DNA from: a virus
Length of the DNA stretch: 34,136 nucleotides
Reading direction: 5' to 3' (one strand)
IMG/VR virus record: IMGVR_UViG_3300046810_000233
Span: 1-34,136 of that record
Made by a program: the position numbers and the translations under genes. Shown piece after piece: positions 1 through 8,024 of the stretch. Below the pieces are notes generated by a model, which had not been told where the DNA came from, did no database searches, and saw only the letters and a program-made list of their open reading frames with translations. Numbering within the stretch: position 1 is the stretch's first letter; each line of letters starts with the position of its first letter.

Positions 1-72
1 CGATATGGCCAGCGCCGCCAGCAAGGCGATGCGCCCCGCGGTGGCGGACCACGGCAAACGGCAAAACGGCAT
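1..72 (-). CDS. Host gene, 5' end only; probable exported or membrane protein
   Basis: Reading leftwards from an ATG at 72-70 gives 24 residues that run off the window: M-P-F-C-R-L-P-W then a hydrophobic stretch rich in Ala and Leu, like a signal peptide or first membrane helix. A strong ribosome binding site, GAGGAGGGG, lies a few bases upstream of the ATG and fixes the start. The gene lies outside the tRNA fragment at 165-209, so it is taken to be chromosomal DNA flanking the prophage. Function cannot be told from so short a piece. Confidence 0.55.
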   Translation of the reverse strand, partial: MPFCRLPWSATAGRIALLAALAIS

Positions 73-164
73 GGCCCCTCCTCATGTCATCCGACAGGTC
101 TTGTCGGGATGGACACTATCATGGACGATACGGTAGCGTCGTTCGCTAGCAGAGAGGAAATGCT

Positions 165-209
165 TGGCCTGCCCAGCTGGGTTCGAACCAGCGACCCTCA
201 GCTTAGAAG
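165..209 (-). other. 3' fragment of a tRNA-Arg(UCU) gene; probable left attachment site
   Basis: On the minus strand this reads anticodon loop CTTCTAA (anticodon TCT), 3' anticodon strand GCTGA, a five-base variable loop, a perfect T arm (GCTGG / CCAGC around TTCGAAC), a seven-base acceptor strand, discriminator G and encoded CCA. The 5' anticodon strand next to it (TCTGA) does not pair properly with GCTGA, and no D arm follows. Homology therefore stops in the anticodon stem, a usual crossover point for tRNA-targeted elements. A displaced 3' fragment with host DNA on its CCA side means the intact tRNA should sit at the other end of the element. Confidence 0.65.
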
Positions 210-762
210 TCAGACACTCGATCGTTATTTTATGCTTTCAAATCAGTTAATTGCATATCTTTGCCTGCGCTATTCGCCTGCTGACGTGACGAGCATATCC
301 CCTTGATTTACTTAGGGTGACTTTGAATGAATAGCGCAGCCTTTAGCTTAGATCGCCAAGCCATTACTTGCCTAAAAACACTATCGCACACCGGTCGTTC
401 TAACTTTCCGCGATCGGCCAGAAGCGGAAAATGTCTGTCCTGTCAACCTATTGCCCCCAAAGCCATTATGTTTGCTTTTCAAAGAGTGTTGAACCAACTT
501 CAATAAGTTGGCTTATCCAATATTGATAAATGCCCCATTTCAACAGAATAACATTGTTGCATTAAAATTCTTAGGTATCTAATTTGCAAGGCACGGTCGA
601 CAAAGGCCATAAGATGAAAAATTAAACCACATTGAGCGAAATCAAATAATGCTCGATTTTCTTCGAAAAATACTTCACTCGCTTCATAAACAGTTGTAAG
701 CTCAGTTGAGGTGTCATGTGCGCTGATTCCTATTAACGTCAATCACTGCGAAGGGGACGATT
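210..762. other. AT-rich gap just inside the left end; no convincing gene
   Basis: This stretch is clearly more AT-rich than the late genes. A leftward frame at 742-500 needs a TTG start without a ribosome binding site and overlaps the leader of the gene at 763, so it is not called. The piece next to the tRNA fragment may contain arm-type integrase sites, but no clear repeats could be picked out by eye. Confidence 0.4.
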
Positions 763-1728
763 ATGCCAACCACAGTTTTAGAAACGGCTTCGGAATGTGA
801 CGCAGTTCTTTCCGCAGCAACTGTGACAAAAATAAGTGATCGTCTAGATTTGAAAATGAATTGGTTACGAATTATTGATCAAAACAACTATGAGAAATAC
901 AAGAAGGACTTTGCTGCTCATGTACCCGAGTATTTTGACGGTGATTATCATGATTTCAGCGAAAAGCGCGAGACGCTATATACCAAAGAGGCTTACAACC
1001 AAAATCTATCAACAGCGCGGGACATTTTAATGGTTTCGACACCCGACAGTGTCATTAATGCTTGGTCGCAATGTATGATTACGCGAGCGCCAGGCTTGCA
1101 CTGTTGGGTTACAAACGCGACTGAAATGTCCGCGATACTACACATTCAGTGGGCTCCGCCAGCCGGTCTTGGCAACCTGTCGCAAACAGAATTACAGCTA
1201 CAAGGTGGGAAAGTAGCCAATGACCTGTTCAGTGTAAATGAGAATTTTATTGGCGAAGTTCAATTACTACTCACGCGAGATCAAGTAGACCAACCAATAA
1301 TAGGTATTGCAAGTGGCCAAGCTGGCGCTGCGGGAAATTGGTCTTCAAATTTTTTCGCCCCAGAAAAACCGAAGCCGCCTCAACCTATAGAGTTCGATGA
1401 CATTATTCATTACGGAGCCAGTGGACGAGTGGAATATGTGACTGAAGCGTATAAAGGCCCAGCAAAAGCCGAATTCACTATTACTGTTCAGTCTGGAAAT
1501 TATAGGCCTGGCGACCCATGGATGCAGCTTTCTGTATGGCTTGACGGCAATCTTATATGCTGGACAGACGAAGAAGCGATGACCAGTGACCCGATGCAAT
1601 TATCGTACCTATTTACACTGGGCATCCCTGATGGGAAGCAGCATCGTATTACGATACAACACGACAACCACAATCTGGATGCGCAGAAAATGGATTTACG
1701 TGTACGAGGTTCTTATCAGCCGACTTAA
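763..1728 (+). CDS. Accessory protein of unknown function, two-part, with a beta-sandwich-like C-terminus
   Basis: A 321-residue protein starting at ATG 763 after GAAGGGG. No signal peptide or membrane helix is seen. Residues 1 to about 195 are unrecognised and contain a Trp-rich, Gly-rich central part. A proline-rich linker (PEKPKPPQP) leads to a C-terminal part of about 115 residues that alternates like a beta sandwich, with PWMQLSVWLDG and later QHRITIQHDN. That pattern loosely recalls carbohydrate-binding modules such as CBM60, but it is only a resemblance. The gene is AT-rich compared with the phage genes, stands alone, faces away from the recombinases and lies at the very end of the element, as lysogenic-conversion genes often do. 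No function is assigned. Confidence 0.75.
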   Translation: MPTTVLETASECDAVLSAATVTKISDRLDLKMNWLRIIDQNNYEKYKKDFAAHVPEYFDGDYHDFSEKRETLYTKEAYNQNLSTARDILMVSTPDSVINAWSQCMITRAPGLHCWVTNATEMSAILHIQWAPPAGLGNLSQTELQLQGGKVANDLFSVNENFIGEVQLLLTRDQVDQPIIGIASGQAGAAGNWSSNFFAPEKPKPPQPIEFDDIIHYGASGRVEYVTEAYKGPAKAEFTITVQSGNYRPGDPWMQLSVWLDGNLICWTDEEAMTSDPMQLSYLFTLGIPDGKQHRITIQHDNHNLDAQKMDLRVRGSYQPT

Positions 1729-2111
1729 ATTACAGATTCTGCGGCGGATGACTAGACGGGGCAAGCAACCTAAGGCCTTTTCATTACCAAGAAGCCGTTG
1801 CGACAGCCGGGCCGCAGAAGATGTCGACAGAGAAATCATACGCTTGACAAATAAGCTACCGCTAATGAGGTCAAGTTTGCTATAGAGCCAAACCCGACCT
1901 TGCGACTTCGCGCTAGCTTTGGAAATCCTGAGACTGGATTTGCTTCTAGTTTTGTCAGAAAAATGAAATCAAGATGAAGCTTAAGTGAATGCGTGATGTT
2001 CACTTTAAGTCGGAAGCAGACGTTTGTGTTAGCGGCTTTCGCTTGGAGTAGCTATATTGAAATCGGTCGACCTAATTTCGTTAGTTCACATTAGACCAAT
2101 TTCAGAAATCG
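1729..2111. other. Intergenic region between converging genes
   Basis: The accessory gene and the recombinase operon converge here. A possible rightward 45-codon frame after 1749 has no ribosome binding site and unconvincing composition. I see no RNA gene and no strong terminator. Confidence 0.35.
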
Positions 2112-3611
2112 TTAGATACAACCAAACATAGTTTTGATTGAATAGTGGCGGAACTGCTCATACCTTGGCAATGTTCGTGTTGATGGCCAAAGAAATTTGT
2201 GTTCGGGGAACGCTGCGACAGGCAACAAATAAATATCAGCCACATGCTGATTGGACTCATCCATTCGCACCCAAATCACGAAATCGACGGGTAACTCATG
2301 TCGAAGGGTGACCTTCCAACACGGGTGGCTGCGCTCGTAACGGCACCTGGTACACAAAACGCGCGCGACAACGCCGTTCAACCGATATGTCCGAGGAGAC
2401 AAGCACTCGAACGTCGCATTGGCTCGCATCGCACAGCGTTCGACCTCGATTAATGTGTCTCTGGTCACACAACGTATGTAGAACCCAGTCAGCGTCCTAC
2501 ATGAAAATTGCGATCCAGATACGCCGGCAGCGGCAAATGCGCCAACGAGACCGCGGAAGCGCTCAGCGTAAGTTTTAGCAGAAGGAAAAACGGATGCATC
2601 TATGAGGTCTGCGTCTACCCGGCCGTGTGTGACAAGTATTTGTCTAAGGCCATCCAACATCTCATCATCTGTCCAATGCTTACGTCGTCGTCTACGCTCG
2701 GCGCGGGCTTCTTCAAACCTTTCGGGCGTTACGACTCCCTCGAAGCTGCTACTGTGCCTTACCCATTTGGACTGATCATTTGGACGCCTCGAGCTTCTAA
2801 GCCGCTGAGTACTGCGATTGAAAACGAGCACTCCAGCGTACTTTTCGTTTGTCAGAATGCCCTTCACATGAAAACCTTTCCACGTGCCACTGTGCTCATA
2901 GGTGACGCCCTCAGCGTTGAGCCTGGCAGCTATGTGGACGTCTGCCATTAGCTCCTCGATGTACATGGCGCAGATACGCTTGACGACTTCGACTTCGTTG
3001 TCCGGTCCTTTGGTGTAGACAACGCGATCGGTTGGCAGGTTCTTTCGTTCCCCCCTCTGCAACACTCCCTTCCAATCTCCCGCTGACGAAACCGCAACTC
3101 TCCTAAGCCCGTATCCAGCGGTGCCGCCTTGCTTGAACCCATCCATGGTTAGCCGACACTGGGCACGGAAGACCTTGCCGGACAGCTCGCGGCTGTACTC
3201 AGCTGCCATCGCCCTCTTGAGTCCTTTCAGCACCGCGGCCAATGGCGATCCATCATCGATGAATGACTCGGTGCAGTAGGCGACTGAGATCCCGACTCGG
3301 CGGCAGGCGTACTCGTAATACGCACTTTCGTCGACATCCTGGAAGCGGCCCCATCGGCTGATGTCGTACACGAGAACATGCTCAAACGAGGCCTGGCCCG
3401 ACTGAATATCGGCCGGCAACTGGAGAAGCCCTTCTCGACCATCAAGGGTCAACCCGCTGCGCCCCTGGTCCCGATAGACAGTGACGACCTCCATTTCATG
3501 CTACTCCGCGTATTCCCGTAAAGCGGCCTCTTGATGCTCCGTCGAGTAGTTCTGGTGTTCGGTCGATGCGCGGACGTACAGCGCAGCACGGGCAGCACAG
3601 GGCTTCAGCAT
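2112..3611 (-). pseudogene. Second serine recombinase, interrupted by an in-frame amber codon near the N-terminus
   Basis: The full frame runs from ATG 3611 to TAA 2112. Its first 36 codons carry the resolvase/invertase start with the probable nucleophilic serine (ALYVRAST), then TAG at 3503-3501, then the remaining catalytic fold (YDISRWGRFQD, AAEYSREL) and the Recombinase domain (GFKQGG, LTNEKYAGVLVFNR). The neighbouring paralogue is open through the matching position, so a C-to-T change in a CAG codon is a likely cause. Restart at the ATG three codons later would give a 460-residue protein without the serine nucleophile, presumably inactive as a recombinase. The start overlaps the previous stop as ATGcTGA, so the two genes are translationally coupled. 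Readthrough cannot be excluded. No zinc-ribbon cysteines are evident. Confidence 0.8.
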
Positions 3612-5137
3612 GGTGGCTCCTGGCCTCCGCCTACAGCCATCCCAAACATCTCGCTTAGAGAAGTAAAACGCCACGATGAGTAGCGATCAAGGTTCGAGTC
3701 CCTTAGGTACATGGTTCTAGTTACCATGGCATCTACGGGTATCAAGAAGTAGTCGAGACACTCGCCTGTATCGCCGTGTATTCGGCTTGTGATGACAAAG
3801 TGTATGCCGACCTTTCTGGTGACTCTCCAATCCGGTGAAGCGCCCTTGGGCCTGCGCATTGCAGCCACCTCCACACGAACACGCAAGTCGCCATTTAAAT
3901 TCAAAGTGAAGGGGGCTCGCATACGTTCGGTAGTGGCGCCAGCTGCATGGGCCAGCACCTCCACTTGTGAAAATATGCTCTCCCGAATCGGCAGCAACTT
4001 CTTTTTCGTGTCAACGAATGCGTACATGAGGGAGCGCGGTAACCCAGCCGCATCATATGCGCGTACTAGCGAGCCAAATGCTCGGGAGAACAGCTGCGGA
4101 TCTGGCATGTTGGGGTCTTTCGCAATGATCTGCGCGTTGACCTTACCGTGCCGTCGGTAGCAAGCCTGAAGAAGCGAAATTAGTTCAGAAGCAGAGTAAC
4201 GTCGCATTCTGCGTGCATGCTCAACCTGCACGGCTTCAAAAAGCGCCGGCGGTACAATCGGATCGATCGCGGCCAGGTTCACGACCCACTTGTCAGGGGC
4301 ATTACGCCTTCGTGGTTTGGAGAGCTTGGATGAACAGCGATTGAACGCGAGAGCGCCGCAGTATTTGACGTTGGTCAGCAGGGAGTTGACCATGTTTTGA
4401 GTCCAGGGCCGATCAAATTCGTTAGGAATATTCTCGCTGTTGAGTACTCGCGCGATGCCCGCTTGGCTCAAGCCTTTGTCCAGGTAGAGCGAATAGACCC
4501 GCCGAACCGTAGCAATCTCGCCCTCTGGTCCCTGGACAAGAATCACACGGTCTGTCGTAGAGCTTTTCTGTTCGCCGTACTCTAGTATCGCTCTCGGTGT
4601 TCCATTGGCCTTCAAAGCGAGGCGCCGAAGCCCAAATCCCGCATGCCCACCTTGCTTGAACCCCATCTCGATAAATCGGGACTGGGCCGCGAACACCTTC
4701 TCGGACAACTCCCGGCTGTACTCTGCGGCCATGACCCGCTTCATGCTTTTCAGAAGCGACGTGAACGGCCCCCCGTCGTTGGCGAACTTCTCAGCGCAGT
4801 ACACCACTTCGATGCCAGCACGTCGGCAAGTGTGCTCGTGGTACGCAGCCTCATCAATGTCCTGGAACCGTCCCCAGCGACTGATGTCGTAAACGATGAT
4901 GTGGCTGAAGTCAGGCTGCGCTGACTGAACATCGTTCATTAGGGACCGCAGGCCAGCACGTCGCTTGATGTCGAGACCGCTCTTCCCATCATCGACATAC
5001 TCACGAATGACGCGTAGGCCACAAGCGGCAGCGTACTCCCGAATCTTCGCACGCTGGTGATCGGTCGAGTAATCCTGGCGCTCTGTCGACATACGGACGT
5101 ACATCACAGCGCGGTTGGCGGAACACTGGACCATCAT
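3605..5137 (-). CDS. Serine recombinase (resolvase/invertase catalytic domain plus Recombinase domain)
   Basis: A site-specific DNA recombinase of about 510 residues. N-terminal catalytic domain: VMYVRMSTERQ with the probable catalytic Ser, the arginine-bearing YDISRWGRFQD, and AAEYSREL. It is followed by a Recombinase domain (MGFKQGGHAGFGLRR, LTNVKYCGALAFNR) and a C-terminal part of some 200 residues without the usual Cys4 zinc ribbon. The start is placed at the twin ATG 5137/5134 behind GGGGG. A TTG at 5182 is in frame but has no ribosome binding site. It is the first gene of a coupled pair with the amber-bearing paralogue. It probably moves this element or an island nested in it. Serine recombinases seldom use tRNA sites, so its link to the tRNA fragment is unclear. 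Confidence 0.9.
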   Translation of the reverse strand: MMVQCSANRAVMYVRMSTERQDYSTDHQRAKIREYAAACGLRVIREYVDDGKSGLDIKRRAGLRSLMNDVQSAQPDFSHIIVYDISRWGRFQDIDEAAYHEHTCRRAGIEVVYCAEKFANDGGPFTSLLKSMKRVMAAEYSRELSEKVFAAQSRFIEMGFKQGGHAGFGLRRLALKANGTPRAILEYGEQKSSTTDRVILVQGPEGEIATVRRVYSLYLDKGLSQAGIARVLNSENIPNEFDRPWTQNMVNSLLTNVKYCGALAFNRCSSKLSKPRRRNAPDKWVVNLAAIDPIVPPALFEAVQVEHARRMRRYSASELISLLQACYRRHGKVNAQIIAKDPNMPDPQLFSRAFGSLVRAYDAAGLPRSLMYAFVDTKKKLLPIRESIFSQVEVLAHAAGATTERMRAPFTLNLNGDLRVRVEVAAMRRPKGASPDWRVTRKVGIHFVITSRIHGDTGECLDYFLIPVDAMVTRTMYLRDSNLDRYSSWRFTSLSEMFGMAVGGGQEPPC

Positions 5138-5249
5138 GCCCCCATTGTTGAGGTAGCTCAATAACTCGAAAGTTAAGGTCAAAGACTATATGAGGATGAG
5201 CTATTACGCCGCACGGCTCATGCTACCGAAGTCTGTCAATGACGATCCA

Positions 5250-5261
5250 CCAAGATCTTGG
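5250..5261. promoter_or_regulatory. 12-bp perfect palindrome upstream of the recombinase operon
   Basis: CCAAGATCTTGG is a perfect palindrome about 115 bp upstream of the recombinase start, in the space between the divergent recombinase and small-ORF genes. It could be an operator or part of a recombinase core site. Position and symmetry are the only evidence. Confidence 0.3.
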
Positions 5262-5313
5262 CTCGACCTGCCGGCACTTCTAAACCATTCTTAACTCTTT
5301 TGGATACACAACA

Positions 5314-5577
5314 ATGAAAAGTCGAAACTCCCGTGAAGGATTTTATTGTGGATGTATGGCCTCCCCAGTAGGAAAACGTCGCTGTCATGTCCGCTCCCAA
5401 ACTCGACAAATCGGTAGTGGCGCTGCCACCAAAACTGTTACTACGCGTCTTGTGTCCAAAGCGGAAGAGAGACACCGGATCGCTCTAGTCGCTCAGATAA
5501 TTGCCGAGGGCAGAGGCGATGCATTAACTAGTGCGAACCTTGAAATGGATTCAAAGGGCGAACTTGACCGGTATTAA
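5314..5577 (+). CDS. Hypothetical small basic protein, possibly frameshifted
   Basis: An 87-codon frame with no clear ribosome binding site. The last 45 residues look coding (SKAEERHRIALVAQII, then an acidic end), while the N-terminal half looks out of frame. A neighbouring frame beginning at ATG 5386 gives MSAPKLDKSVVALPPK and then meets TAG, and the two pieces would join naturally by a small shift. It may therefore be the remains of one gene. It begins a rightward run of small ORFs. No family is recognised. Confidence 0.3.
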   Translation: MKSRNSREGFYCGCMASPVGKRRCHVRSQTRQIGSGAATKTVTTRLVSKAEERHRIALVAQIIAEGRGDALTSANLEMDSKGELDRY

Positions 5578-5663
5578 ACAAACAACAAGCAACTGCCACA
5601 TAATTTCCATATGGACATATGGATATATCCTTAACTTCGTTTACAACCTACACAATATGCGAC

Positions 5664-5825
5664 ATGAATAAAAAGGGTGCTCCGCGATATCAAACTCCTG
5701 CCGAACTCAAAAAAGCCATTCAGCATCATCAAGAGCGGGCTGAAAAATTGCTTGCGGAGGTACGGGCTTGTCGAGATGGCAAATCGGTGGCAATTCAGAC
5801 CGCTACGAAGAAGCCAGCGCCGTAA
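5664..5825 (+). CDS. Small helical protein, 53 residues
   Basis: Starts at ATG 5664 (MNKKGAPRYQTPAEL). The middle is a likely amphipathic coiled coil (KKAIQHHQERAEKLLAEV) and the tail is Lys/Pro-rich. The longer frame from 5619 has an unlikely hydrophobic lead. Composition and helix pattern support coding. The style is like small accessory proteins of mobilisable plasmids, but no family is recognised. Confidence 0.45.
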   Translation: MNKKGAPRYQTPAELKKAIQHHQERAEKLLAEVRACRDGKSVAIQTATKKPAP

Positions 5826-5917
5826 GTATCTTCGAACAGGCGCTTAATCTGTACAGTCACCTCATGACCATTTGTGAGAGAGCAGCTGCTAAAGGTTATA
5901 TTGATGGATTTTTATGA
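5768..5917 (+). CDS. Possible overlapping 49-residue ORF with a TTG start
   Basis: A TTG at 5768 lies seven bases after GGAGG, inside the end of the preceding ORF but in another frame. The 49-residue product is helix-prone (YEEASAVSIFEQALNLYSHL) and its TGA overlaps the next ATG as ATGA, a coupling typical of real operons. It could be a separate gene, or the true C-terminal part of the 5664 gene after a frameshift. Confidence 0.35.
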   Translation: MSRWQIGGNSDRYEEASAVSIFEQALNLYSHLMTICERAAAKGYIDGFL

Positions 5918-6090
5918 AATCATAGTCGGATGAGCATTTAAAGCCTGATGATCTGAACAAGTCTTTACAGCGGACGCGCCAAGGCGACGCTTCTACTGTG
6001 CCGCTACTTGCAATAATTCTCGCTACGTTAATTGCCGTTTGCATTCTTATCCTATTGTGGTCAGCATTACGCCATTATTGGCAACCCTAA
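5914..6090 (+). pseudogene. Small single-helix membrane protein with an amber codon at position 4
   Basis: The 59-codon frame begins ATG AAA TCA TAG at 5914 and then stays open to TAA 6090. After a hydrophilic stretch of about 28 residues comes one strong membrane helix (LLAIILATLIAVCILILLW) and a short basic tail ending in WQP. The ATG overlaps the previous stop as ATGA. The early TAG suggests recent inactivation. No alternative ATG lies between the TAG and the helix. This is the second in-frame amber in the accessory zone. Confidence 0.4.
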
Positions 6091-6454
6091 CTTCAGCGTT
6101 GGAGTATGTGTAGCCATTCAAAATATTTGCATGTCAGAATTGATTTCTTTAACACCATTTTAAACGGCATAGACGAATCACAATCAATACAAGACCCTAA
6201 TGTATTTAACTCGACTTCGCAAACAAGACGTTAATCTAGCGCAAATTGATGCAAATCAAAGTCTAGACAAATATCTTCTGTATTATGGTGACTTGCCTAA
6301 TTCGCACAGACAAATTCATGGACCACAACTTGTTTGTCCACGTCAACTGGGCCACCTTACGCAAATCGCTACCTAAAACCACTTAGTTGTTAATTCATTT
6401 AATGGTCTATGTCCCACGTTATAAGTTTACAGTCAAACAATAAGAGGCACCAAA
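6091..6454. other. AT-rich gap; one marginal 58-codon ORF
   Basis: An ATG at 6200 opens a 58-codon frame ending at 6376 (MYLTRLRKQDVNLAQIDANQ...), without a ribosome binding site. It may be chance or gene debris. The rest holds the leader of the lipoprotein gene. No RNA gene is seen. Confidence 0.3.
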
Positions 6455-6883
6455 ATGAACGTGCATATACTTCTAAAGCTATTGTTGTCAGGGATATTCG
6501 GTATCGCATTTTTAACGGGTTGTACAAGCATGGAGCAGTCAGCACAACCAGTAAATGAAAAACTTATGAAGGCATCTCCAACATCGTCCGAATTTCCTAT
6601 AAAACATTTAAATAGTGAGCCTATTGTTGTTCAGGGAAAGCAGCTTTCCGCAACTGAAGACGCAACAAAAGTACTGGCCAAGCCAAGTATTTTTATGCTC
6701 AGTATCGGCGAACGAGACATTTGGACGACTCAGCTTTTTCAACCACGTCAATACTGCGGTGCTGATCCACAAGCATACACAGCAAGCGTCTGCGGGACGA
6801 GAGTTGGCCATCTTTACCACGTTGGAGTGCAAGGGGGGCACCAATGTGGTTACAACTATTACGTCATTATCTGCATAAACTAG
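6455..6883 (+). CDS. Small predicted lipoprotein, accessory gene
   Basis: A 142-residue protein with a lipoprotein signal: a basic and hydrophobic start and lipobox LTGC with Cys23 as the lipidated residue. The ribosome binding site AAGAGGC precedes the ATG. The mature part is polar and has four more cysteines near the end (C100, C112, C130, C140 by eye count), so disulphides are likely. The gene faces opposite to the lysis genes and is AT-rich, so it is probably expressed from its own promoter in the lysogen. Superinfection exclusion and surface modification are roles known for prophage lipoproteins, but nothing here specifies one. Confidence 0.7.
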   Translation: MNVHILLKLLLSGIFGIAFLTGCTSMEQSAQPVNEKLMKASPTSSEFPIKHLNSEPIVVQGKQLSATEDATKVLAKPSIFMLSIGERDIWTTQLFQPRQYCGADPQAYTASVCGTRVGHLYHVGVQGGHQCGYNYYVIICIN

Positions 6884-6991
6884 ACATGCATCACGACCGC
6901 AGGCTTGCTGTTCCGACCCGCCCGGGTGCGGCTGGCCGAGTAGCGTATGTTATTCAATAGACTTGCCTAGCAGGTGTTATTTTGTTTATAC

Positions 6992-7234
6992 CTACTTAGG
7001 CCAAGCCTGAACCGTTTTCGCATGGCGAGCGGCACAGTCGGCGTATTGGTGCAGCAGGTTGATTGCCCAGGCCTGCCAGACGTCGTAGTCGGCGGCGTCA
7101 GGCTTTGGGACGTCCGGGCATGGCGCCACGAGCGCGCTATCGAGGGATGGCCGAATTGGCAGCGTCGATGGCGGCGTCGAGGTTGCGCACGCGGTCAGGA
7201 GTGGGAGCGCAGCCCACAGGCAGAGGTTTCGCAT
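6992..7234 (-). CDS. Rz1: Outer-membrane spanin lipoprotein (Rz1-like)
   Basis: An 80-residue lipoprotein: signal peptide with lipobox LLTAC, Cys16 lipidated, then a short proline-containing periplasmic part (STPPSTLPIRP). It overlaps the 3' end of Rz by 98 bp in another frame, the classic nested spanin arrangement. With the inner-membrane spanin it bridges the periplasm and fuses inner and outer membranes as the last step of lysis. The gene is the last of the leftward late operon. Confidence 0.85.
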   Translation of the reverse strand: MRNLCLWAALPLLTACATSTPPSTLPIRPSLDSALVAPCPDVPKPDAADYDVWQAWAINLLHQYADCAARHAKTVQAWPK

Positions 7235-7532
7235 TACGCAGCTCCTTGGTGAGCGCCGCGATCTTGGGCGCGAGGATGGTTTCGATGCCGGCGTACTCCG
7301 CGGCGGCCCGATGGATCTTTTCGGCGTCTGCCTGCAGGGTGGTCAGCGCGCCGGTGGCCTGGTTCGCTTTCTCAACTGCTTGCGCGGTTTTCAGCTTTGA
7401 CAATGCCGTTTCCAACCGCCAGCCGTTGCTCACCCAGCCGGCGCCGAACAGCAGCACGCCAGCGGCGATCCCTGCACCAGCCAGGAAAGGGCCGCGGTAC
7501 GGCACCAGGCGGGTAGCGAGGTCGGCGATCAT
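7137..7532 (-). CDS. Rz: Inner-membrane spanin (Rz-like)
   Basis: 131 residues starting at ATG 7532, which overlaps the endolysin stop as ATGA. One N-terminal membrane helix (about residues 12-35) anchors it, followed by a long helical, coiled-coil-prone periplasmic part (about 40-100) and an end with LPVGCAPTPDRVR, which matches the usual Rz C-terminal style. It works with the Rz1-like lipoprotein in outer membrane disruption. The longer frame beginning MPKGAD reads back into the endolysin gene and is not preferred. Confidence 0.85.
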   Translation of the reverse strand: MIADLATRLVPYRGPFLAGAGIAAGVLLFGAGWVSNGWRLETALSKLKTAQAVEKANQATGALTTLQADAEKIHRAAAEYAGIETILAPKIAALTKELRNAKPLPVGCAPTPDRVRNLDAAIDAANSAIPR

Positions 7533-8023
7533 GTCAGCCCCTTTAGGCACAGCTCGCGCTCACGCTGGCGGCGCCGACTCAGACCGAGCACCTCTTTGCC
7601 GCCCGCTCGATTCCACAGCAGCAGCGCATCGCAAGCACCGATCGCGTCGCCGGCATTGATCCGGCGCGCCATGCTCGACCCGCAGAATGCCGGGACACCG
7701 ATATTGAAAGCAGCGTCGACGAAGGCCACCTTTTGCCCGGCCGTCAGCCGGTCCATCGGAATGCACCGCGCAATGCCGGCGGCGTGCCGCTCGAGGTCAC
7801 GATCCAGCTGGGCGTCGCACTCGGCTGACGTGTAGGTTCGACCGGCTTGGGCGCTCTCCGTCGCGCCGTCGCAATAGGTGAGCACGCCGCCGATGTCCCT
7901 ATAGGTCTTGAGCGCCCTGCCCTCTTGCGCCGGCGTGAACACCAGCAAGGCCGCGGCCGCAGTCGCGCCGACGATGGCGAGCAGGCCGCGGCGCGCAGGC
8001 CTCTTGGTCTGATCGATCGCCAT
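7529..8023 (-). CDS. Endolysin: SAR-type phage lysozyme (GH24)
   Basis: 164 residues. Glu34, Asp43 and Thr49 reproduce the E-x8-D-x5-T spacing of T4-type lysozymes, in the motif EGRALKTYRDIGGVLTYCDG. The enzyme cleaves the glycan of peptidoglycan. A weakly hydrophobic, Ala/Gly-rich N-terminal segment (residues 13-30) directly before the catalytic Glu suggests a signal-anchor-release endolysin like those of P21 or P1: exported by Sec, tethered inactive, and released when the membrane is depolarised. Several cysteines (51, 69 and others) could take part in disulphide control. Confidence 0.9.
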   Translation of the reverse strand: MAIDQTKRPARRGLLAIVGATAAAALLVFTPAQEGRALKTYRDIGGVLTYCDGATESAQAGRTYTSAECDAQLDRDLERHAAGIARCIPMDRLTAGQKVAFVDAAFNIGVPAFCGSSMARRINAGDAIGACDALLLWNRAGGKEVLGLSRRRQRERELCLKGLT

Positions 8024-8024
8024 A

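Noticed and set aside
109-306. 65-codon plus-strand frame
   Set aside because: It runs antisense through the tRNA fragment; the Trp-Val-Arg-Thr stretch is the reverse complement of the T arm.
500-742. 80-codon minus-strand frame
   Set aside because: It needs a TTG start without a ribosome binding site and overlaps the leader of the gene at 763.
2112-6090. Amber codon reassignment, because two accessory frames contain in-frame TAG
   Set aside because: TAG is used as an ordinary stop elsewhere in the same element (Rz1-like gene at 6992, tail chaperone at 17375, toxin remnant at 33942), so mutation is the simpler reading.
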